This document shows, one piece after another, positions 9,356 to 19,108 of a DNA stretch of 64,000 bases. Position 1 is the stretch's first letter. Each line of letters opens with the position of its first letter. The notes beneath the pieces are model-generated. The model did not search any database. It saw nothing but the letters and a program-made list of their open reading frames with translations, and was not told the DNA's origin. Where the stretch lies: positions 326,339 through 390,338 of the forward strand of contig CANNAE010000004.1 of assembly GCA_947502505.1 (NCBI GenBank), in the 5' to 3' direction. The DNA comes from an uncultured Planococcus sp. GTDB lineage: Bacteria > Bacillota > Bacilli > Bacillales_A > Planococcaceae. A program made the translations under genes and the position numbers.

Positions 9356-10506
9356 AAAAGCACGCTGTCTTCATCTATTCAGAAGATCAATTGGGGTATA
9401 AATTTTCTGATACGCATCCGTTCAACCAAAAACGGCTCATTTTAACGATTGACTTGCTGAGGGAAATGGACGCCCTTCCAGAGGATTTGATTGTGCCTGC
9501 ACGGACTGCAACAGATGAAGAACTATTGCTCGCGCACGACCAGCGCTATATCGACATCGTCAAAAAAGCGAGCCGCGGCGAAGTCACACCTGAAGCCGGC
9601 GAAGGCTACGGCATCGGGACAGAAGATACACCGATTTTCGAGAACATGCACGAAGCGAGTGCCCGTTTGGTCGGCGGCACATTGACAGCAGTCGATCAAG
9701 TGATGGAAGGCAAAGCCGAACACGCATTAAACCTCGGCGGTGGTTTGCATCACGGCTTCCGCGGAAAAGCGTCCGGATTTTGCATCTATAATGACAGTTC
9801 GGTCGCCATCCACTATTTGAAAGAGAAATACGGCGCACGCGTCTTGTATATCGACACAGACGCGCATCACGGGGACGGCGTCCAGTGGTGTTTCTATGAT
9901 GATCCCGAGGTCTGTACGGTGTCTATCCATGAAACCGGCCGCTACCTGTTCCCCGGCACCGGCAATATCAATGAACGCGGAAGCGGCCAAGGCTACGGCA
10001 CTTCGTTCAACTTCCCGATCGATGCCTTTACGGAAGACGAATCGTTTCTCGATATTTACCGGACCGCCATGCGCGAAATCGTCGAACATTTCAAGCCAGA
10101 TGTCATTTTGAGCCAAAACGGCGCCGATGCGCATTATTTGGATCCCTTGACCCATTTGAGCAGCACGATGGAAATCTACCGCGAAATCCCGAAAATCGCC
10201 CACGACTTGGCGCATGAATTTTGCGACGGCAAGTGGATAGCGGTCGGCGGGGGCGGCTATGATATCTGGCGGGTCGTACCGCGCGCCTGGTCGCTTCTAT
10301 GGATGGAAATGAACAGCCATCCCTTGCCGCACGGAAAATTGCCTGAGGCATGGCTCAAACGTTGGCAGCCCGACTCCCCTGTCCCTCTGATCGAGACTTG
10401 GGAAGACCCTGAAAACATGTACAAGCCCATTCCAAGAAAAGCGGAAATCACGGAAAAAAATCAGCAAATGCTCGATAAGGCCTTGTATATGATCCGCAAT
10501 CAATAA
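9352..10506 (+). CDS. acuC: AcuC deacetylase, class I histone-deacetylase fold
   Basis: A zinc-dependent deacetylase that in B. subtilis reverses AcuA acetylation of AcsA. The HDAC fingerprint is clear: GGGLHHGFRGKASGFCIYND with the catalytic His pair, then DTDAHHGDGVQ with the zinc ligands, then GADAHYLDPLTHL, and VGGGGYD near the C-terminus. About 384 residues from the ATG at 9352, which overlaps the acuB stop as ATGA and matches where the family begins. An in-frame ATG at 9331 is the alternative. The operon ends at the hairpin at 10543-10598. Confidence 0.94.
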   Translation: MKKHAVFIYSEDQLGYKFSDTHPFNQKRLILTIDLLREMDALPEDLIVPARTATDEELLLAHDQRYIDIVKKASRGEVTPEAGEGYGIGTEDTPIFENMHEASARLVGGTLTAVDQVMEGKAEHALNLGGGLHHGFRGKASGFCIYNDSSVAIHYLKEKYGARVLYIDTDAHHGDGVQWCFYDDPEVCTVSIHETGRYLFPGTGNINERGSGQGYGTSFNFPIDAFTEDESFLDIYRTAMREIVEHFKPDVILSQNGADAHYLDPLTHLSSTMEIYREIPKIAHDLAHEFCDGKWIAVGGGGYDIWRVVPRAWSLLWMEMNSHPLPHGKLPEAWLKRWQPDSPVPLIETWEDPENMYKPIPRKAEITEKNQQMLDKALYMIRNQ

Positions 10507-10542
10507 GCTCCACTTTCTTAATTCGGAATATTCCGCAGTTTT

Positions 10543-10598
10543 AAAAAAACCGCCCTTGCGACGGGATTGAATTCAATCCTGATGCAAGGGCGGTTTTC
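10543..10598. terminator. bidirectional terminator between acuC and ccpA
   Basis: A long hairpin with AAACCGCCCTTGC / GCAAGGGCGGTTT arms and an inner GGATTGAATTCAATCC stem, flanked by A and T runs. Confidence 0.8.
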
Positions 10599-10615
10599 TA
10601 ATGGATGATAGCTGA

Positions 10616-11614
10616 TTAATCGTGCTTGGTCGACTGCCGTTCTTCGAGGCGATAAGGCAGGACGACTTGATTTTCTTCAATTTCTTCGTTGTTCATATAC
10701 TTTGTCAACAAACGCATTGCAACGGCGCCGATATCATACAGCGGCAAAGCCACAGCAGTCAGCATCGGGCGCGCCATGCGGGCAAGTTTCGAGTTTTCGT
10801 AAGTGATGACTTCTACATCTTGAGGAATTTTTTTGCCGAGTGCTTCCACTGCATGGATGACGCCGATCGACATTTCATCATTGCTGACGAAATACGCGGT
10901 CGGTTCAATCGATTCCAATGTACCCACAGCCTCTAAGCCTTCCTCATAGGTGTTATTGCATTCCACGACCAGCCGTTCGTCATAGCCAAGACCCGCTTCT
11001 TTCAAAGCATCCTGATAGGCTTTCAGCTTGTGCTCGCGGTTGATCTCCGAGGACAAAGGCCCTGAAATATAAGCGATTTTCTTATGGCCGCTGTCGATGA
11101 ATTTTTGCACGGCTTCATAGGCTGCCGCATAATAATCGATATTGACAGTAGCGATCGATGCTGTGTCATCGAGCGACCCCGCCAATACGATCGGTGTTGG
11201 CGACCGCTCCATCTCCTTGCGCAATTCGTCGGAGATCACATCGCTCATGAAGACGATGCCATCAACTTGCTTGCCGAGCATTGTTTCAAGCAATTGCAAC
11301 TCTTTGTTCGGGTTTTGGTCGGAGTTAGACAGGATGATATTGTAGCGATACATCGTCGCAATATCTTCGATGCCCCGTGCCAATTCAGAATACGAGCTGT
11401 TTGATATATCCGGTAAAATGACGCCGACCGTTGTTGTTTTCTTGCTCGCTAATCCGCGAGCTACCGCATTCGGACGATAGCCGAGTTCTTCGATCACTTT
11501 CAGTACTTTTTTTCTTGTGGCCGGTTTTACATTCTGGTTGCCATTCACTACCCGGGATACGGTAGCCATGGAAACGTTTGCCTCGCGTGCCACATCATAA
11601 ATCGTAACGGTCAT
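10616..11614 (-). CDS. ccpA: catabolite control protein A
   Basis: LacI/GalR-family regulator, 332 residues, the standard CcpA length. The N-terminal helix-turn-helix is [20 protein letters not shown], with the minor-groove hinge helix region [10 protein letters not shown]. The periplasmic-binding-like core begins at [22 protein letters not shown]. With HPr-Ser46-P it binds cre sites and controls carbon overflow genes; likely targets in this window are acsA and scoA. Preceded by GGAGGGCGC and a candidate promoter of its own. It is separated from aroA by a terminator, although the two genes are adjacent as in B. subtilis. Confidence 0.96.
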   Translation of the reverse strand: MTVTIYDVAREANVSMATVSRVVNGNQNVKPATRKKVLKVIEELGYRPNAVARGLASKKTTTVGVILPDISNSSYSELARGIEDIATMYRYNIILSNSDQNPNKELQLLETMLGKQVDGIVFMSDVISDELRKEMERSPTPIVLAGSLDDTASIATVNIDYYAAAYEAVQKFIDSGHKKIAYISGPLSSEINREHKLKAYQDALKEAGLGYDERLVVECNNTYEEGLEAVGTLESIEPTAYFVSNDEMSIGVIHAVEALGKKIPQDVEVITYENSKLARMARPMLTAVALPLYDIGAVAMRLLTKYMNNEEIEENQVVLPYRLEERQSTKHD

Positions 11615-11645
11615 TTTGCGCCCTCCTGTTCCATTCTTTCATTCA

Positions 11646-11675
11646 ATGATACGATAACCGCTTTATGAATATCAA
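11646..11675 (-). promoter_or_regulatory. candidate ccpA promoter
   Basis: TTGATA and TATCAT on the minus strand with an 18-base spacer, about 30 bases upstream of the ccpA start. Confidence 0.45.
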
Positions 11676-11778
11676 CTCTTATTATGTATTGTAGCAGCGC
11701 TGACAGGGAAAGTTCATGAAACTGTCCATCTTTGGGGCTTTTTCATGCCTGTTCGCCGCTGTTTAACTGTAAAAAAAC

Positions 11779-11805
11779 AAAAAAGCCGGAACGCGTCCGG
11801 CTTTT
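11779..11805 (-). terminator. aroA terminator
   Basis: AAAAGCCGGA / TCCGGCTTTT stem right after the aroA stop, with a T-run on the minus strand. Confidence 0.8.
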
Positions 11806-11807
11806 GC

Positions 11808-12893
11808 TTATACTTTCAATTCGTACTGCTTCATGAATTTCATCAATGAATCGTAGTATTCATCGAATTGCGGCAAACTCATTTGCTGCTGTGCGTCAGA
11901 AAGTGCGACTGCAGGATCCGGGTGGACCTCCGCCATCACTCCGTCAGCTCCGATCGCGATTGCCGCTTTAGCAGCTGGCAATAGCAAATCGCGGCGGCCA
12001 GTGGAATGCGTAACATCTACGAATACCGGCAAATGCGTTTCTTGTTTCAAAATCGGCACCGCAGAAATATCAAGCGTATTGCGCGTTGCTTTTTCATATG
12101 TGCGGATGCCCCGCTCGCAAAGGATGATCTGGTCGTTTCCGTTAGCGATAATGTATTCAGCTGCTTTGATGAACTCATCCACAGTGGCTGACATGCCGCG
12201 CTTCAAGAGCACCGGCTTGTTGATCTGGCCAACCGCTTTCAATAGTTCGAAGTTCTGCATATTACGTGCGCCGACTTGGACGACATCTACATAATCAAGC
12301 GCTTCTTCCAAATGATGCGGTGTGACGATTTCCGATACCACGCCGAGCTTGTATTGGTCAGCTGCTTTTTTGAGCATTTTCAATCCTTCCAAGCCTAAGC
12401 CCTGGAAATCATATGGCGATGTACGCGGCTTGTATGCGCCGCCGCGGATCAACTTCAAGCCTTTTCCGCTGATAGCTTGCGCTACTTGGTCGACTTGCTC
12501 TTGCGACTCCACTGCACATGGCCCGAAGATGAAGGATGGTGAGCCTTCTCCGATGTTCTCGCCATTGACGGAAACAATTGTGTCTTCCGCTTTTTTCTTG
12601 CGGGAAACGAGAAGTGCTTTGCGGCTATCTTCTTCCTGCATATCAAGAGCGGATTTGAAGATTTCCTTGAAAATATGGTCCACTGTCTTTTGATCAAGCG
12701 GGCCTTTGTTGTTCTCTTTCAATAGATTCAACATATGACGCTCGCGCAATGGATCGTATTTCGTAGCGCCTTGCTTTTCCTTAATCTTTCCGATCTCTTG
12801 GATCACGGAAGCTCTCTCGTTGATAAGAGAAAGAATTTGCAGGTTTACTGCATCCACTTGTTCTCTAAGCTGTTCCAATTCTGTCTGACTCAT
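11808..12893 (-). CDS. aroA: bifunctional DAHP synthase / chorismate mutase
   Basis: First enzyme of the shikimate pathway: condenses phosphoenolpyruvate and erythrose-4-phosphate. An N-terminal AroQ-type chorismate mutase domain (about residues 1-90, [20 protein letters not shown] and [10 protein letters not shown]) serves as a feedback sensor for chorismate or prephenate in B. subtilis. The remaining ~270 residues are the type I-beta DAHP synthase ([50 protein letters not shown]). The length of 361 matches B. subtilis AroA. Upstream lie a cre-like sequence and a TATAAT box near 12954. Confidence 0.96.
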   Translation of the reverse strand: MSQTELEQLREQVDAVNLQILSLINERASVIQEIGKIKEKQGATKYDPLRERHMLNLLKENNKGPLDQKTVDHIFKEIFKSALDMQEEDSRKALLVSRKKKAEDTIVSVNGENIGEGSPSFIFGPCAVESQEQVDQVAQAISGKGLKLIRGGAYKPRTSPYDFQGLGLEGLKMLKKAADQYKLGVVSEIVTPHHLEEALDYVDVVQVGARNMQNFELLKAVGQINKPVLLKRGMSATVDEFIKAAEYIIANGNDQIILCERGIRTYEKATRNTLDISAVPILKQETHLPVFVDVTHSTGRRDLLLPAAKAAIAIGADGVMAEVHPDPAVALSDAQQQMSLPQFDEYYDSLMKFMKQYELKV

Positions 12894-13007
12894 TCTCCAC
12901 TTCCCCTTTCAAGAGTGACGCTATAATAGCTGTCATATTAACACGATATGACCATTATAAGCAAACTATTCAGCAAAGTCACGGAATATGTTTAGCGATT
13001 CAACGCG

Positions 13008-13021
13008 CTAAAGCGTTTTCA
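13008..13021 (-). promoter_or_regulatory. weak cre-like sequence upstream of aroA
   Basis: The minus strand reads TGAAAACGCTTTAG. It fits the cre consensus TGWAANCGNTNWCA except at the last two bases, and lies about 50 bases upstream of a TATAAT box (12954-12959). Confidence 0.3.
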
Positions 13022-13093
13022 CCGGCAAAATCAGGCCAGGAATGTACACGTGGCGGGGCATAAAGCATTTCCACAAAATATTTTTTTGCATAG

Positions 13094-13125
13094 AAAAAGC
13101 GGATGGAATCACTCCATCCGCTTTC
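13094..13125 (-). terminator. ytxJ operon terminator
   Basis: AAAAGCGGATGGA / TCCATCCGCTTT stem just downstream of the ytxJ stop. Confidence 0.8.
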
Positions 13126-13142
13126 CTTAAACACTCATTACC

Positions 13143-13472
13143 TTAAGCAATGAATTCCTTCATCGCTGCGTTTTTGATTTTATTATGGCTCGCATGCCAA
13201 TCAACTTGCTCGCTGGCAAAATGGAAAAGTTGAGGAGACTCATGGCGAATTCCCGTTATTTCCTGCATAGCCGTCGAAAGTTCCTTATCTTCCTGGACGA
13301 CTAGGTAAAGAAACAATTGCTGGGGATGCAATGATGCATACTCTGAATATTCTTTCCAGGCGCCTGCAGAGATTGGGCAAGTGCTGCTATGCTTGAGCAG
13401 CCAATAATGTTGTTCGTTGCCGACCGCTTGCTTAAGCTCATCCAAGTTTCTCACATGTACAAAGTTTTCCAT
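13143..13472 (-). CDS. ytxJ: YtxJ, bacillithiol-system redox-active protein
   Basis: A small thioredoxin-fold protein of about 109 residues. The family motif LKHSSTCPIS holds a single cysteine (Cys32), as expected for a monothiol bacilliredoxin-like protein; the partner and reaction are not established by the sequence. I start it at the ATG at 13472, which has GGGAG 8 bases before it; the longer frame begins with a TTG inside that site. Last gene of ytxG-ytxH-ytxJ, a general stress operon in B. subtilis, here behind a sigma-B-type promoter. Confidence 0.9.
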   Translation of the reverse strand: MENFVHVRNLDELKQAVGNEQHYWLLKHSSTCPISAGAWKEYSEYASLHPQQLFLYLVVQEDKELSTAMQEITGIRHESPQLFHFASEQVDWHASHNKIKNAAMKEFIA

Positions 13473-13489
13473 TTCAACCGCTCCCAAAA

Positions 13490-14281
13490 TTAATTCTTTT
13501 TGTTTTGATTGCCTTGTGAATTTGAAGACCCTTTTGCATTCGAAGATCCTTGTGAATTTGAAGATCCCTTAGCTGCTGAAGAGCTTTTAGCGCTTGATGA
13601 TGAAGTCGAATCAGCCGAACCTTGAAGGCTTGCAGAGGCGTTTGTCGCTGCTGAAGTCTTCGAATCGTTATGGCTTGATTTGTTTTCTTCCTTCACTTCT
13701 TCAACCGCTTCTTTCAATGCATTGGCTGTAGACGTAAACGCATCGTTGCCGGCTTTGTCATCGCTGTTGACTTTGTTTTGCACTGTTTCCAGCAATTCTA
13801 CGCTTTCTTCCCCTTCAGATGAAGCGGTGCCGTCATCCATCGGTGAATTGCTGCCTTTCAAGTTCTTCACTTTATCGACCACTTTCGTCGATTGCTCTTT
13901 CAATTGCTGTGTGAAGCCGGAGCCGTCACTAGCATCGCCGGATTCTCTCGACTGCTGCGCTTTTTCCTTAAAGGTAGTGGCTTGCGTCTTCAAATCTGCC
14001 TGCAGTTCTTTTCCTGCTTTAGGGGCGAAGAACAACGCTGCCGCTGCTCCCACTAAGCCGCCGACGATCATGCCTGTTAGGAAGCCAGAGCCGCCATTTG
14101 ACTCTTCGTAATCGTAAAGGTCGTCATAGCGGCTAGATGAACCGTATGATTGCGGCACATATTGGCTTTGTTCATATTGCCCGCCCTGGTCGCTGTATTT
14201 GCCGCCTTGTGTATAATACTCGCCATTGTATTGAGATTCATTATAATCAGGTTTCGAATAAGTATTTTTGTTTTTTCCCAT
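13490..14281 (-). CDS. ytxH: YtxH-domain general stress protein with low-complexity tail
   Basis: A 263-residue protein. The first ~75 residues are Tyr/Gln/Gly-rich (EYYTQGGKYSDQGG). Then comes the YtxH membrane segment GFLTGMIVGGLVGAAAALFF followed by APKAGKELQ, the family hallmark. The rest is charged and probably coiled or disordered, ending in a Ser/Asn/Gly repeat tail (GSSNSQGSSNAKGSSNS). That is longer than the usual YtxH protein. The start at 14281 is chosen because GGAGG lies 8 bases upstream, in preference to the frame's first codon inside that site. Middle gene of the ytxGHJ operon. The biochemical function is unknown. Confidence 0.88.
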   Translation of the reverse strand: MGKNKNTYSKPDYNESQYNGEYYTQGGKYSDQGGQYEQSQYVPQSYGSSSRYDDLYDYEESNGGSGFLTGMIVGGLVGAAAALFFAPKAGKELQADLKTQATTFKEKAQQSRESGDASDGSGFTQQLKEQSTKVVDKVKNLKGSNSPMDDGTASSEGEESVELLETVQNKVNSDDKAGNDAFTSTANALKEAVEEVKEENKSSHNDSKTSAATNASASLQGSADSTSSSSAKSSSAAKGSSNSQGSSNAKGSSNSQGNQNKKN

Positions 14282-14318
14282 TGTCCATTCCTCCATTTAT
14301 GTTGGTGATGTGATGGTA

Positions 14319-14813
14319 TTAGTACTGGTCGCTGCTGCCTGGCAATTTCTTCTGTCCAGGAACTGGCGTGTACTGCTCTGTGCTGCGTGTTTGGTAGGCT
14401 TTGCGTTCTTTCCATTTATCTGCAATGCCCATTGCAACGTTGCTCCACTGCACAACTTGTGCAATCTTGTCTTCGTTTTCTTCAACTTGCACGCCAACGC
14501 GTGAAGTGATGTTGCGGACCGTAGAGTTCAAGTCCGTTACGGAGTTCCCGACGCCTTTGACTGCATCGACCACACCGTTCAATTTTTCTGATTTGACGCT
14601 GATGTCTTCTGCGAGTTCGTTCGTCTTATGCAATAGGTTCGTCGTTTCCAACGTAACTCCTTGCAATTGGTTCTCCAGCCCTGAAACAGTGCCGGAAACC
14701 TCTTTTAATGTGTTCTTGAGTGAATTCAAGGTCATCGCCAGCGCTACGCATAGAATTAAAAATCCAACAGCGGCAACAATCGCGGCAATGTAAAGCAAGA
14801 TCGTCCAATCCAT
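14319..14813 (-). CDS. ytxG: YtxG, DUF948 membrane-anchored stress protein
   Basis: A 164-residue protein. It starts with an N-terminal membrane helix (ILLYIAAIVAAVGFLILCVALAM within residues 4-27), then a heptad-like stretch (LKEVSGTVSGLENQLQGVT, VVDAVKGVGNSVTDLNSTV) that looks like a chemoreceptor-type coiled coil, and a short basic C-terminus. This is the DUF948/YtxG pattern. AAGGAGG precedes the ATG. First gene of the ytxGHJ stress operon, with the sigma-B promoter 45-70 bases upstream. Function unknown. Confidence 0.9.
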   Translation of the reverse strand: MDWTILLYIAAIVAAVGFLILCVALAMTLNSLKNTLKEVSGTVSGLENQLQGVTLETTNLLHKTNELAEDISVKSEKLNGVVDAVKGVGNSVTDLNSTVRNITSRVGVQVEENEDKIAQVVQWSNVAMGIADKWKERKAYQTRSTEQYTPVPGQKKLPGSSDQY

Positions 14814-14857
14814 TTTGTTTCCTCCTTCGGTTCGATTAAATTTCGTATACCTGTTTT

Positions 14858-14883
14858 CTACCCTGCCCTATATGGGTTTAAAC
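14858..14883 (-). promoter_or_regulatory. sigma-B promoter of ytxGHJ
   Basis: The minus strand reads GTTTAA, 14 bases, GGGTAG. This matches the sigma-B consensus GTTTAA-N12-15-GGGTAT at all but one position. The B. subtilis ytxGHJ operon is also under sigma-B control. Confidence 0.7.
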
Positions 14884-14977
14884 ACGCCTTTAATATTATT
14901 CGGCAAAAGCTTTTAAATGCCCTTCCCCTTCTCCTGTTTTTTTCATATTTTCATTCAACTTTTTTGCCTTCAAAAGA

Positions 14978-15013
14978 AAAAAGCCTAACCATAGGTAATG
15001 GTTAGGCTTTTTT
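14978..15013 (-). terminator. murC terminator overlapping its stop codon
   Basis: On the minus strand AAAAAAGCCTAACCAT / TATGGTTAGGCTTTTTT. The 5' arm contains the last murC codons and its TAA. Confidence 0.8.
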
Positions 15014-16315
15014 AGGCATGGTTAAAACTTCTTCATATGCTTGCTGAAATTTCGTCACATCTCCAGCTCCCATGAAAAGGTATACTGCATTATTGTGCGT
15101 AGTGAGTTTGTCGATGTGTTCCAACGGCAAGAGCTCGCTGCCGTCAATTTTCTCTTGGAGGTCGCGTATCGTCAAAGTCCCCGCTTCTTCTCTGGCAGAA
15201 CCAAAAATATCGCATAAATAGACATGGTCCGCTTCCTGCAGGCAATCCGCGAATTCCTGTAGGAAAGTCTGGGTCCGGCTGAATGTATGCGGCTGGAAAA
15301 TGGCGATCAGCTCGCGTTCCGGATACTTTTGGCTTGCCGATTGCAAAGTTGCGCGGATTTCTGTCGGATGGTGGGCATAATCGTCGATCAACACTCGATC
15401 GTCGATGACTGTCTCTGTAAAGCGGCGTTTAACGCCCTCATAACTGAGGAATTGCGTTTGAATAATATCCGCTGGAATGCTTTCATATTGGCATAGTGAA
15501 ATGACTGCCAAAGCATTCTGAACAGCATGATCCCCGTACATCGGAATCGTGAAAGTATGGAAGAATTCATTGCGGATGACCACATCAAAGGTCGTGCCTT
15601 CTGTCGTTTTGGCGATATTGCGTGCCTGGAAATCATTTTCCTCGCCAAAGCCATAATAGACAACAGGTACTGGCGCTTGAATTTGCTGCAGGTACTCATC
15701 ATCCCCACAAGCGATAATGCATTTCTTCACTTGCTGCGCCATTTCCTGGAACGCCTTGAAGACATCATCAACGCTCCCGAAATAATCGGGATGGTCGAAA
15801 TCGATATTGGTCATGATGGCATAATCGGGATGGTATGCCAGGAAATGGCGGCGGTATTCACATGCCTCCGCCACGAAGAAATGGGATTCTTCCTGCCCTG
15901 ACCCCGTGCCGTCCCCGATCAGGTACGAGACTGGCTTATAGCCGTTTAGCACATGCGCCATCAGGCCGGTCGTCGATGTTTTCCCATGTGCGCCTGTGAT
16001 AGCGACCGAGACGTATTGCTTCATCAGGTCTCCCAGGAATTGATGATACCGGATGATGGTCGCTCCGCTTTCACGGGCTTTGACCAGCTCTGGATGTTCG
16101 TCGTTAAACGCATTTCCAGCGATGATCGTCATCTCTGGCGAAATGTTTTCAGGATCGAAAGGCAAAATCGTGATGCCTCTCTCCCGCAGCCGTTCTTCCG
16201 TGAAGAAATGCTGCGCGATATCAGAGCCTTGCACCGTTTCGCCCATATCGTGCATGATTTGGGCCAGCGCGCTCATGCCAGAGCCTTTAATGCCCGTAAA
16301 ATGTAATACTGTCAT
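15002..16315 (-). CDS. murC: UDP-N-acetylmuramate--L-alanine ligase
   Basis: Cytosolic Mur ligase that adds L-Ala to UDP-MurNAc, the first step in building the peptidoglycan stem peptide. 437 residues, a normal length. It has the N-terminal [11 protein letters not shown] nucleotide motif, the ATP P-loop [10 protein letters not shown] (about residues 108-117), DYAHHPTEI, and [12 protein letters not shown] in the C-terminal domain. GGAGG sits 6-7 bases before the ATG. It follows sftA as in B. subtilis but appears to have its own promoter. The coding end forms one arm of the terminator. Confidence 0.97.
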   Translation of the reverse strand: MTVLHFTGIKGSGMSALAQIMHDMGETVQGSDIAQHFFTEERLRERGITILPFDPENISPEMTIIAGNAFNDEHPELVKARESGATIIRYHQFLGDLMKQYVSVAITGAHGKTSTTGLMAHVLNGYKPVSYLIGDGTGSGQEESHFFVAEACEYRRHFLAYHPDYAIMTNIDFDHPDYFGSVDDVFKAFQEMAQQVKKCIIACGDDEYLQQIQAPVPVVYYGFGEENDFQARNIAKTTEGTTFDVVIRNEFFHTFTIPMYGDHAVQNALAVISLCQYESIPADIIQTQFLSYEGVKRRFTETVIDDRVLIDDYAHHPTEIRATLQSASQKYPERELIAIFQPHTFSRTQTFLQEFADCLQEADHVYLCDIFGSAREEAGTLTIRDLQEKIDGSELLPLEHIDKLTTHNNAVYLFMGAGDVTKFQQAYEEVLTMPKKA

Positions 16316-16402
16316 AAATGAACCTCCTGTGGGAGTGGAAAATTAGTCTAATCAAACCGCCGATGCGGAATCAATAGCTGGGTGGTTTTTCACAATGCTC
16401 CG

Positions 16403-16431
16403 ATTATATCACAAAGTGGGGAGGTACTGAA
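16403..16431 (-). promoter_or_regulatory. candidate murC promoter with extended -10
   Basis: TTCAGT, 17 bases, TATAAT, with TGA directly before the -10 (extended -10 form), on the minus strand. Confidence 0.55.
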
Positions 16432-16469
16432 ATAATCAATAATTCCTGTAATTGTGGCGGCGGCTAGGT

Positions 16470-19106
16470 TTAACGGAACACTTCTTCGATATCGCTTTCC
16501 GTAATTAGCACCGTTCTTGCTTTGCTGCCATTCTGTTCGGAAATGAAGCCGTATTCTTCAATCAGGTCCATCAAGCGTGCGGCACGGTTATAGCCGATAT
16601 GGAATTTCCGCTGCAGCAAGGAAGTCGATGCGCTTCCCTGTGACATGATGAAACGGCAGGCTTCTTCGAACAAATCATCCTGCTCGGCGGGAGACTGGCT
16701 GCGCTGCATCAATTCCTCTTCTTTGAAGATATACTCCGGCTGGCCTTGCGCACGGACGTGTTCGATGACTTTTTCGATTTCATCATCTGTCACAAAGGTT
16801 CCTTGCAGGCGGCTCGGTGCAGCCATGCCATTTCCAAGATAAAGCATGTCCCCGCGGCCAAGGAGCCGTTCCGCCCCTTGGGTATCCAAGATCGTCCGGC
16901 TGTCGACTTGCGATGAGACGGAAAAGGCAATGCGCGTCGGGATATTGGATTTGATCAAACCTGTAATAACATCTACAGACGGGCGTTGCGTGGCGATGAC
17001 CAAATGGATTCCGCATGCACGCGCTTTTTGGGCAATGCGGCAAATGGAATCTTCTACATCTGAAGGAGACATCATCATCAAATCTGCCAATTCGTCAATG
17101 ACGATCAGGATATATGGCAGATGCTGTGCCGGCTGCCCCTTGTCGTTGACCATTTTATTGTAACGGTCCAAATCGCGTACGCCTGTATGGGCAAATAGCT
17201 GATAACGGCGTTCCATCTCCTCCACAGCCCATTTCAAGGAAGCGGTCGCTGCCTTGACATCGGTGATGACCGGGCTGACTAAATGCGGGATATGGTTATA
17301 AGGAGCCAGTTCGACCATTTTCGGGTCGATCAAAAGCATTTTCAAATCGCGCGGCGAAGACTGGTAAAGCAGGCTCACGAGCAACGAATTGATGCAAACG
17401 CTTTTACCGGATCCTGTAGCCCCCGCAATCAAGCCATGCGGCATTTTCCGTAAATCCAGCGTCACCGGGTTTCCCGCAAGGTCGAGCCCGAGAGCTGCTT
17501 CGAGCGGCGAATCCGATGCCTTGAAATTCGGGCTTCCGATGACTTCCGACAAGCGCACTGCGCGGCTTTGGCGGTTCGGGATCTCGATGCCGATCGAGCT
17601 TTTCCCCGGAATCGGTGCTTGTATACGAATATCACGCGCAGCAAGCGCTAGCTTCAAGTCGTCGGCCAAGTTGCGGATTTTGCTCACTTTGATTCCTTGG
17701 GCAACACGCAATTCAAAACGGGTGACTGCCGGCCCTTGAACGGTTCCGACAATTTCCGCCTTGATCTGGAAATGGGACAAGGCTTCGACTAGCCGCTGCC
17801 CTTGTTCTTCCATCCAGGCTTCATCTTTCAAGTCGTTTTCTGGCTCCAAGAGATACTCCTGGCCAGGCAATTGATAACCAGCATGGCTTATCCCGTCAGG
17901 ATTTTGGGTTTCAGCTGCCGTTTTCTCTATTAATGCCGTTTTTTTTTCCGCTGTTTGTGCTGGTGGCTGTTTCGGCAAGCGTTCTTTATCCGATTTCAGC
18001 ATCAACACATTGAATGGGACTGTCCGGTCCTTTTTGCCTTTGCTTTGCGCTTTCGCCTGCGGCAATACCGGTTTCGGCTCCGGGCTATGTACCGGCTCTT
18101 CCCCGCCTGTTTCCGGCTGGGCCGTTTCTGTTTCGGCCTCCGTTTCGGCGTGTGTTTCTGTATGCGCCTCGGCTTCAGGCAGTCCGGAAGTTACCGGCGT
18201 GCTGCTGGGTGCGGCCTCCTGTACAAATGTGTCGTCCATTGCCTCGGCATCGCCGTCCGTTAAGCTATCGCCTGATGCCGGTTCCGGGTCTGCCGTCGGG
18301 TTTACGGCTGCATCCGATTGTTCTGGCTGGCTTTCGGCTTTCTGGTTTTTCGGCAATAAGTCCTGGAGGCTGCGGTCTGCCCATTCATAATGCGGTTCAG
18401 GCTTTTTTTCTGCCGGCGTTTCATCTCTTGCTTCTGCATGTTCAGTTGGCTTTTCGTTATCAACTGCTGTATCAGCTCGTTGCTCTTTATGCTCGACGGG
18501 CTTATACACTGTTGTTTCTACATTGGCTTCAGGTTTTTTAGCCTGCGGCAAGCGGTCATCGCTTTTTTTGTACAGTTCCTGCAGGCTGCGCTGGGACCAA
18601 TCGTTCTTGCGTTCAAGTTCCGCTTTCTTTTTCGCTTCCTGTTCCAATAATTCATCGATTGGCGTCGGGCGGTCCGTGAATCCGTGGACAGGAGAAGCTA
18701 CACGCGTCGGCTGGAAGCGCCGCGTCGTGTTGCCTGGGAGGTCCAGGCCTTGCGCTTCAGCCGTTTTCGGTACATGCGGGCGCTTTTTCTTATTGCGGCC
18801 GGCATTGGGCTTTGGCAATTTGCCGCTTGGCTCCAAGGCATCAAGTTCGTATGTTTTTTCATGCGTTTCTTTTGACGATTCATCAAAACGCGGCTTTTCT
18901 TCCCGACGTGGTTCCGGCTTACGGTTCTCTACAGGCAAGCCTTTCGCTTCTTCATCGGAAATGAGCGGAAAACGGAACGGTGCAGGCTTGCTTTCCTGTT
19001 TTTCCGGCTCCTCATATTGCGGTTGTTCGCTGCGTGCAAACGGCTTTTCTTCAGCTTCAGTTTCTTCAGTGAACATTTTATTCCACATATTTTTCATCCA
19101 GCTCAT
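16470..19106 (-). CDS. sftA: FtsK/SpoIIIE-family DNA translocase, SftA-like
   Basis: A DNA motor that clears chromosome arms from the division septum. The 878-residue protein has no N-terminal membrane helices, unlike SpoIIIE; instead it begins with about 400 residues of Glu/Pro/Lys-rich, probably disordered linker. The FtsK alpha-beta core follows, with Walker A GATGSGKSVCINSLL (about residue 560) and Walker B-type ILIVIDELADLMM. The C-terminal winged-helix gamma domain (FHIGYNRAARLMDLIEEYGFIS) reads polar DNA motifs. Soluble N-terminus and position between ytpR and murC fit B. subtilis SftA. It starts 2 bases after the ytpR stop, so it belongs to the ytpQ-ytpR-sftA operon. Confidence 0.92.
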   Translation of the reverse strand: MSWMKNMWNKMFTEETEAEEKPFARSEQPQYEEPEKQESKPAPFRFPLISDEEAKGLPVENRKPEPRREEKPRFDESSKETHEKTYELDALEPSGKLPKPNAGRNKKKRPHVPKTAEAQGLDLPGNTTRRFQPTRVASPVHGFTDRPTPIDELLEQEAKKKAELERKNDWSQRSLQELYKKSDDRLPQAKKPEANVETTVYKPVEHKEQRADTAVDNEKPTEHAEARDETPAEKKPEPHYEWADRSLQDLLPKNQKAESQPEQSDAAVNPTADPEPASGDSLTDGDAEAMDDTFVQEAAPSSTPVTSGLPEAEAHTETHAETEAETETAQPETGGEEPVHSPEPKPVLPQAKAQSKGKKDRTVPFNVLMLKSDKERLPKQPPAQTAEKKTALIEKTAAETQNPDGISHAGYQLPGQEYLLEPENDLKDEAWMEEQGQRLVEALSHFQIKAEIVGTVQGPAVTRFELRVAQGIKVSKIRNLADDLKLALAARDIRIQAPIPGKSSIGIEIPNRQSRAVRLSEVIGSPNFKASDSPLEAALGLDLAGNPVTLDLRKMPHGLIAGATGSGKSVCINSLLVSLLYQSSPRDLKMLLIDPKMVELAPYNHIPHLVSPVITDVKAATASLKWAVEEMERRYQLFAHTGVRDLDRYNKMVNDKGQPAQHLPYILIVIDELADLMMMSPSDVEDSICRIAQKARACGIHLVIATQRPSVDVITGLIKSNIPTRIAFSVSSQVDSRTILDTQGAERLLGRGDMLYLGNGMAAPSRLQGTFVTDDEIEKVIEHVRAQGQPEYIFKEEELMQRSQSPAEQDDLFEEACRFIMSQGSASTSLLQRKFHIGYNRAARLMDLIEEYGFISEQNGSKARTVLITESDIEEVFR

Positions 19107-19108
19107 CG

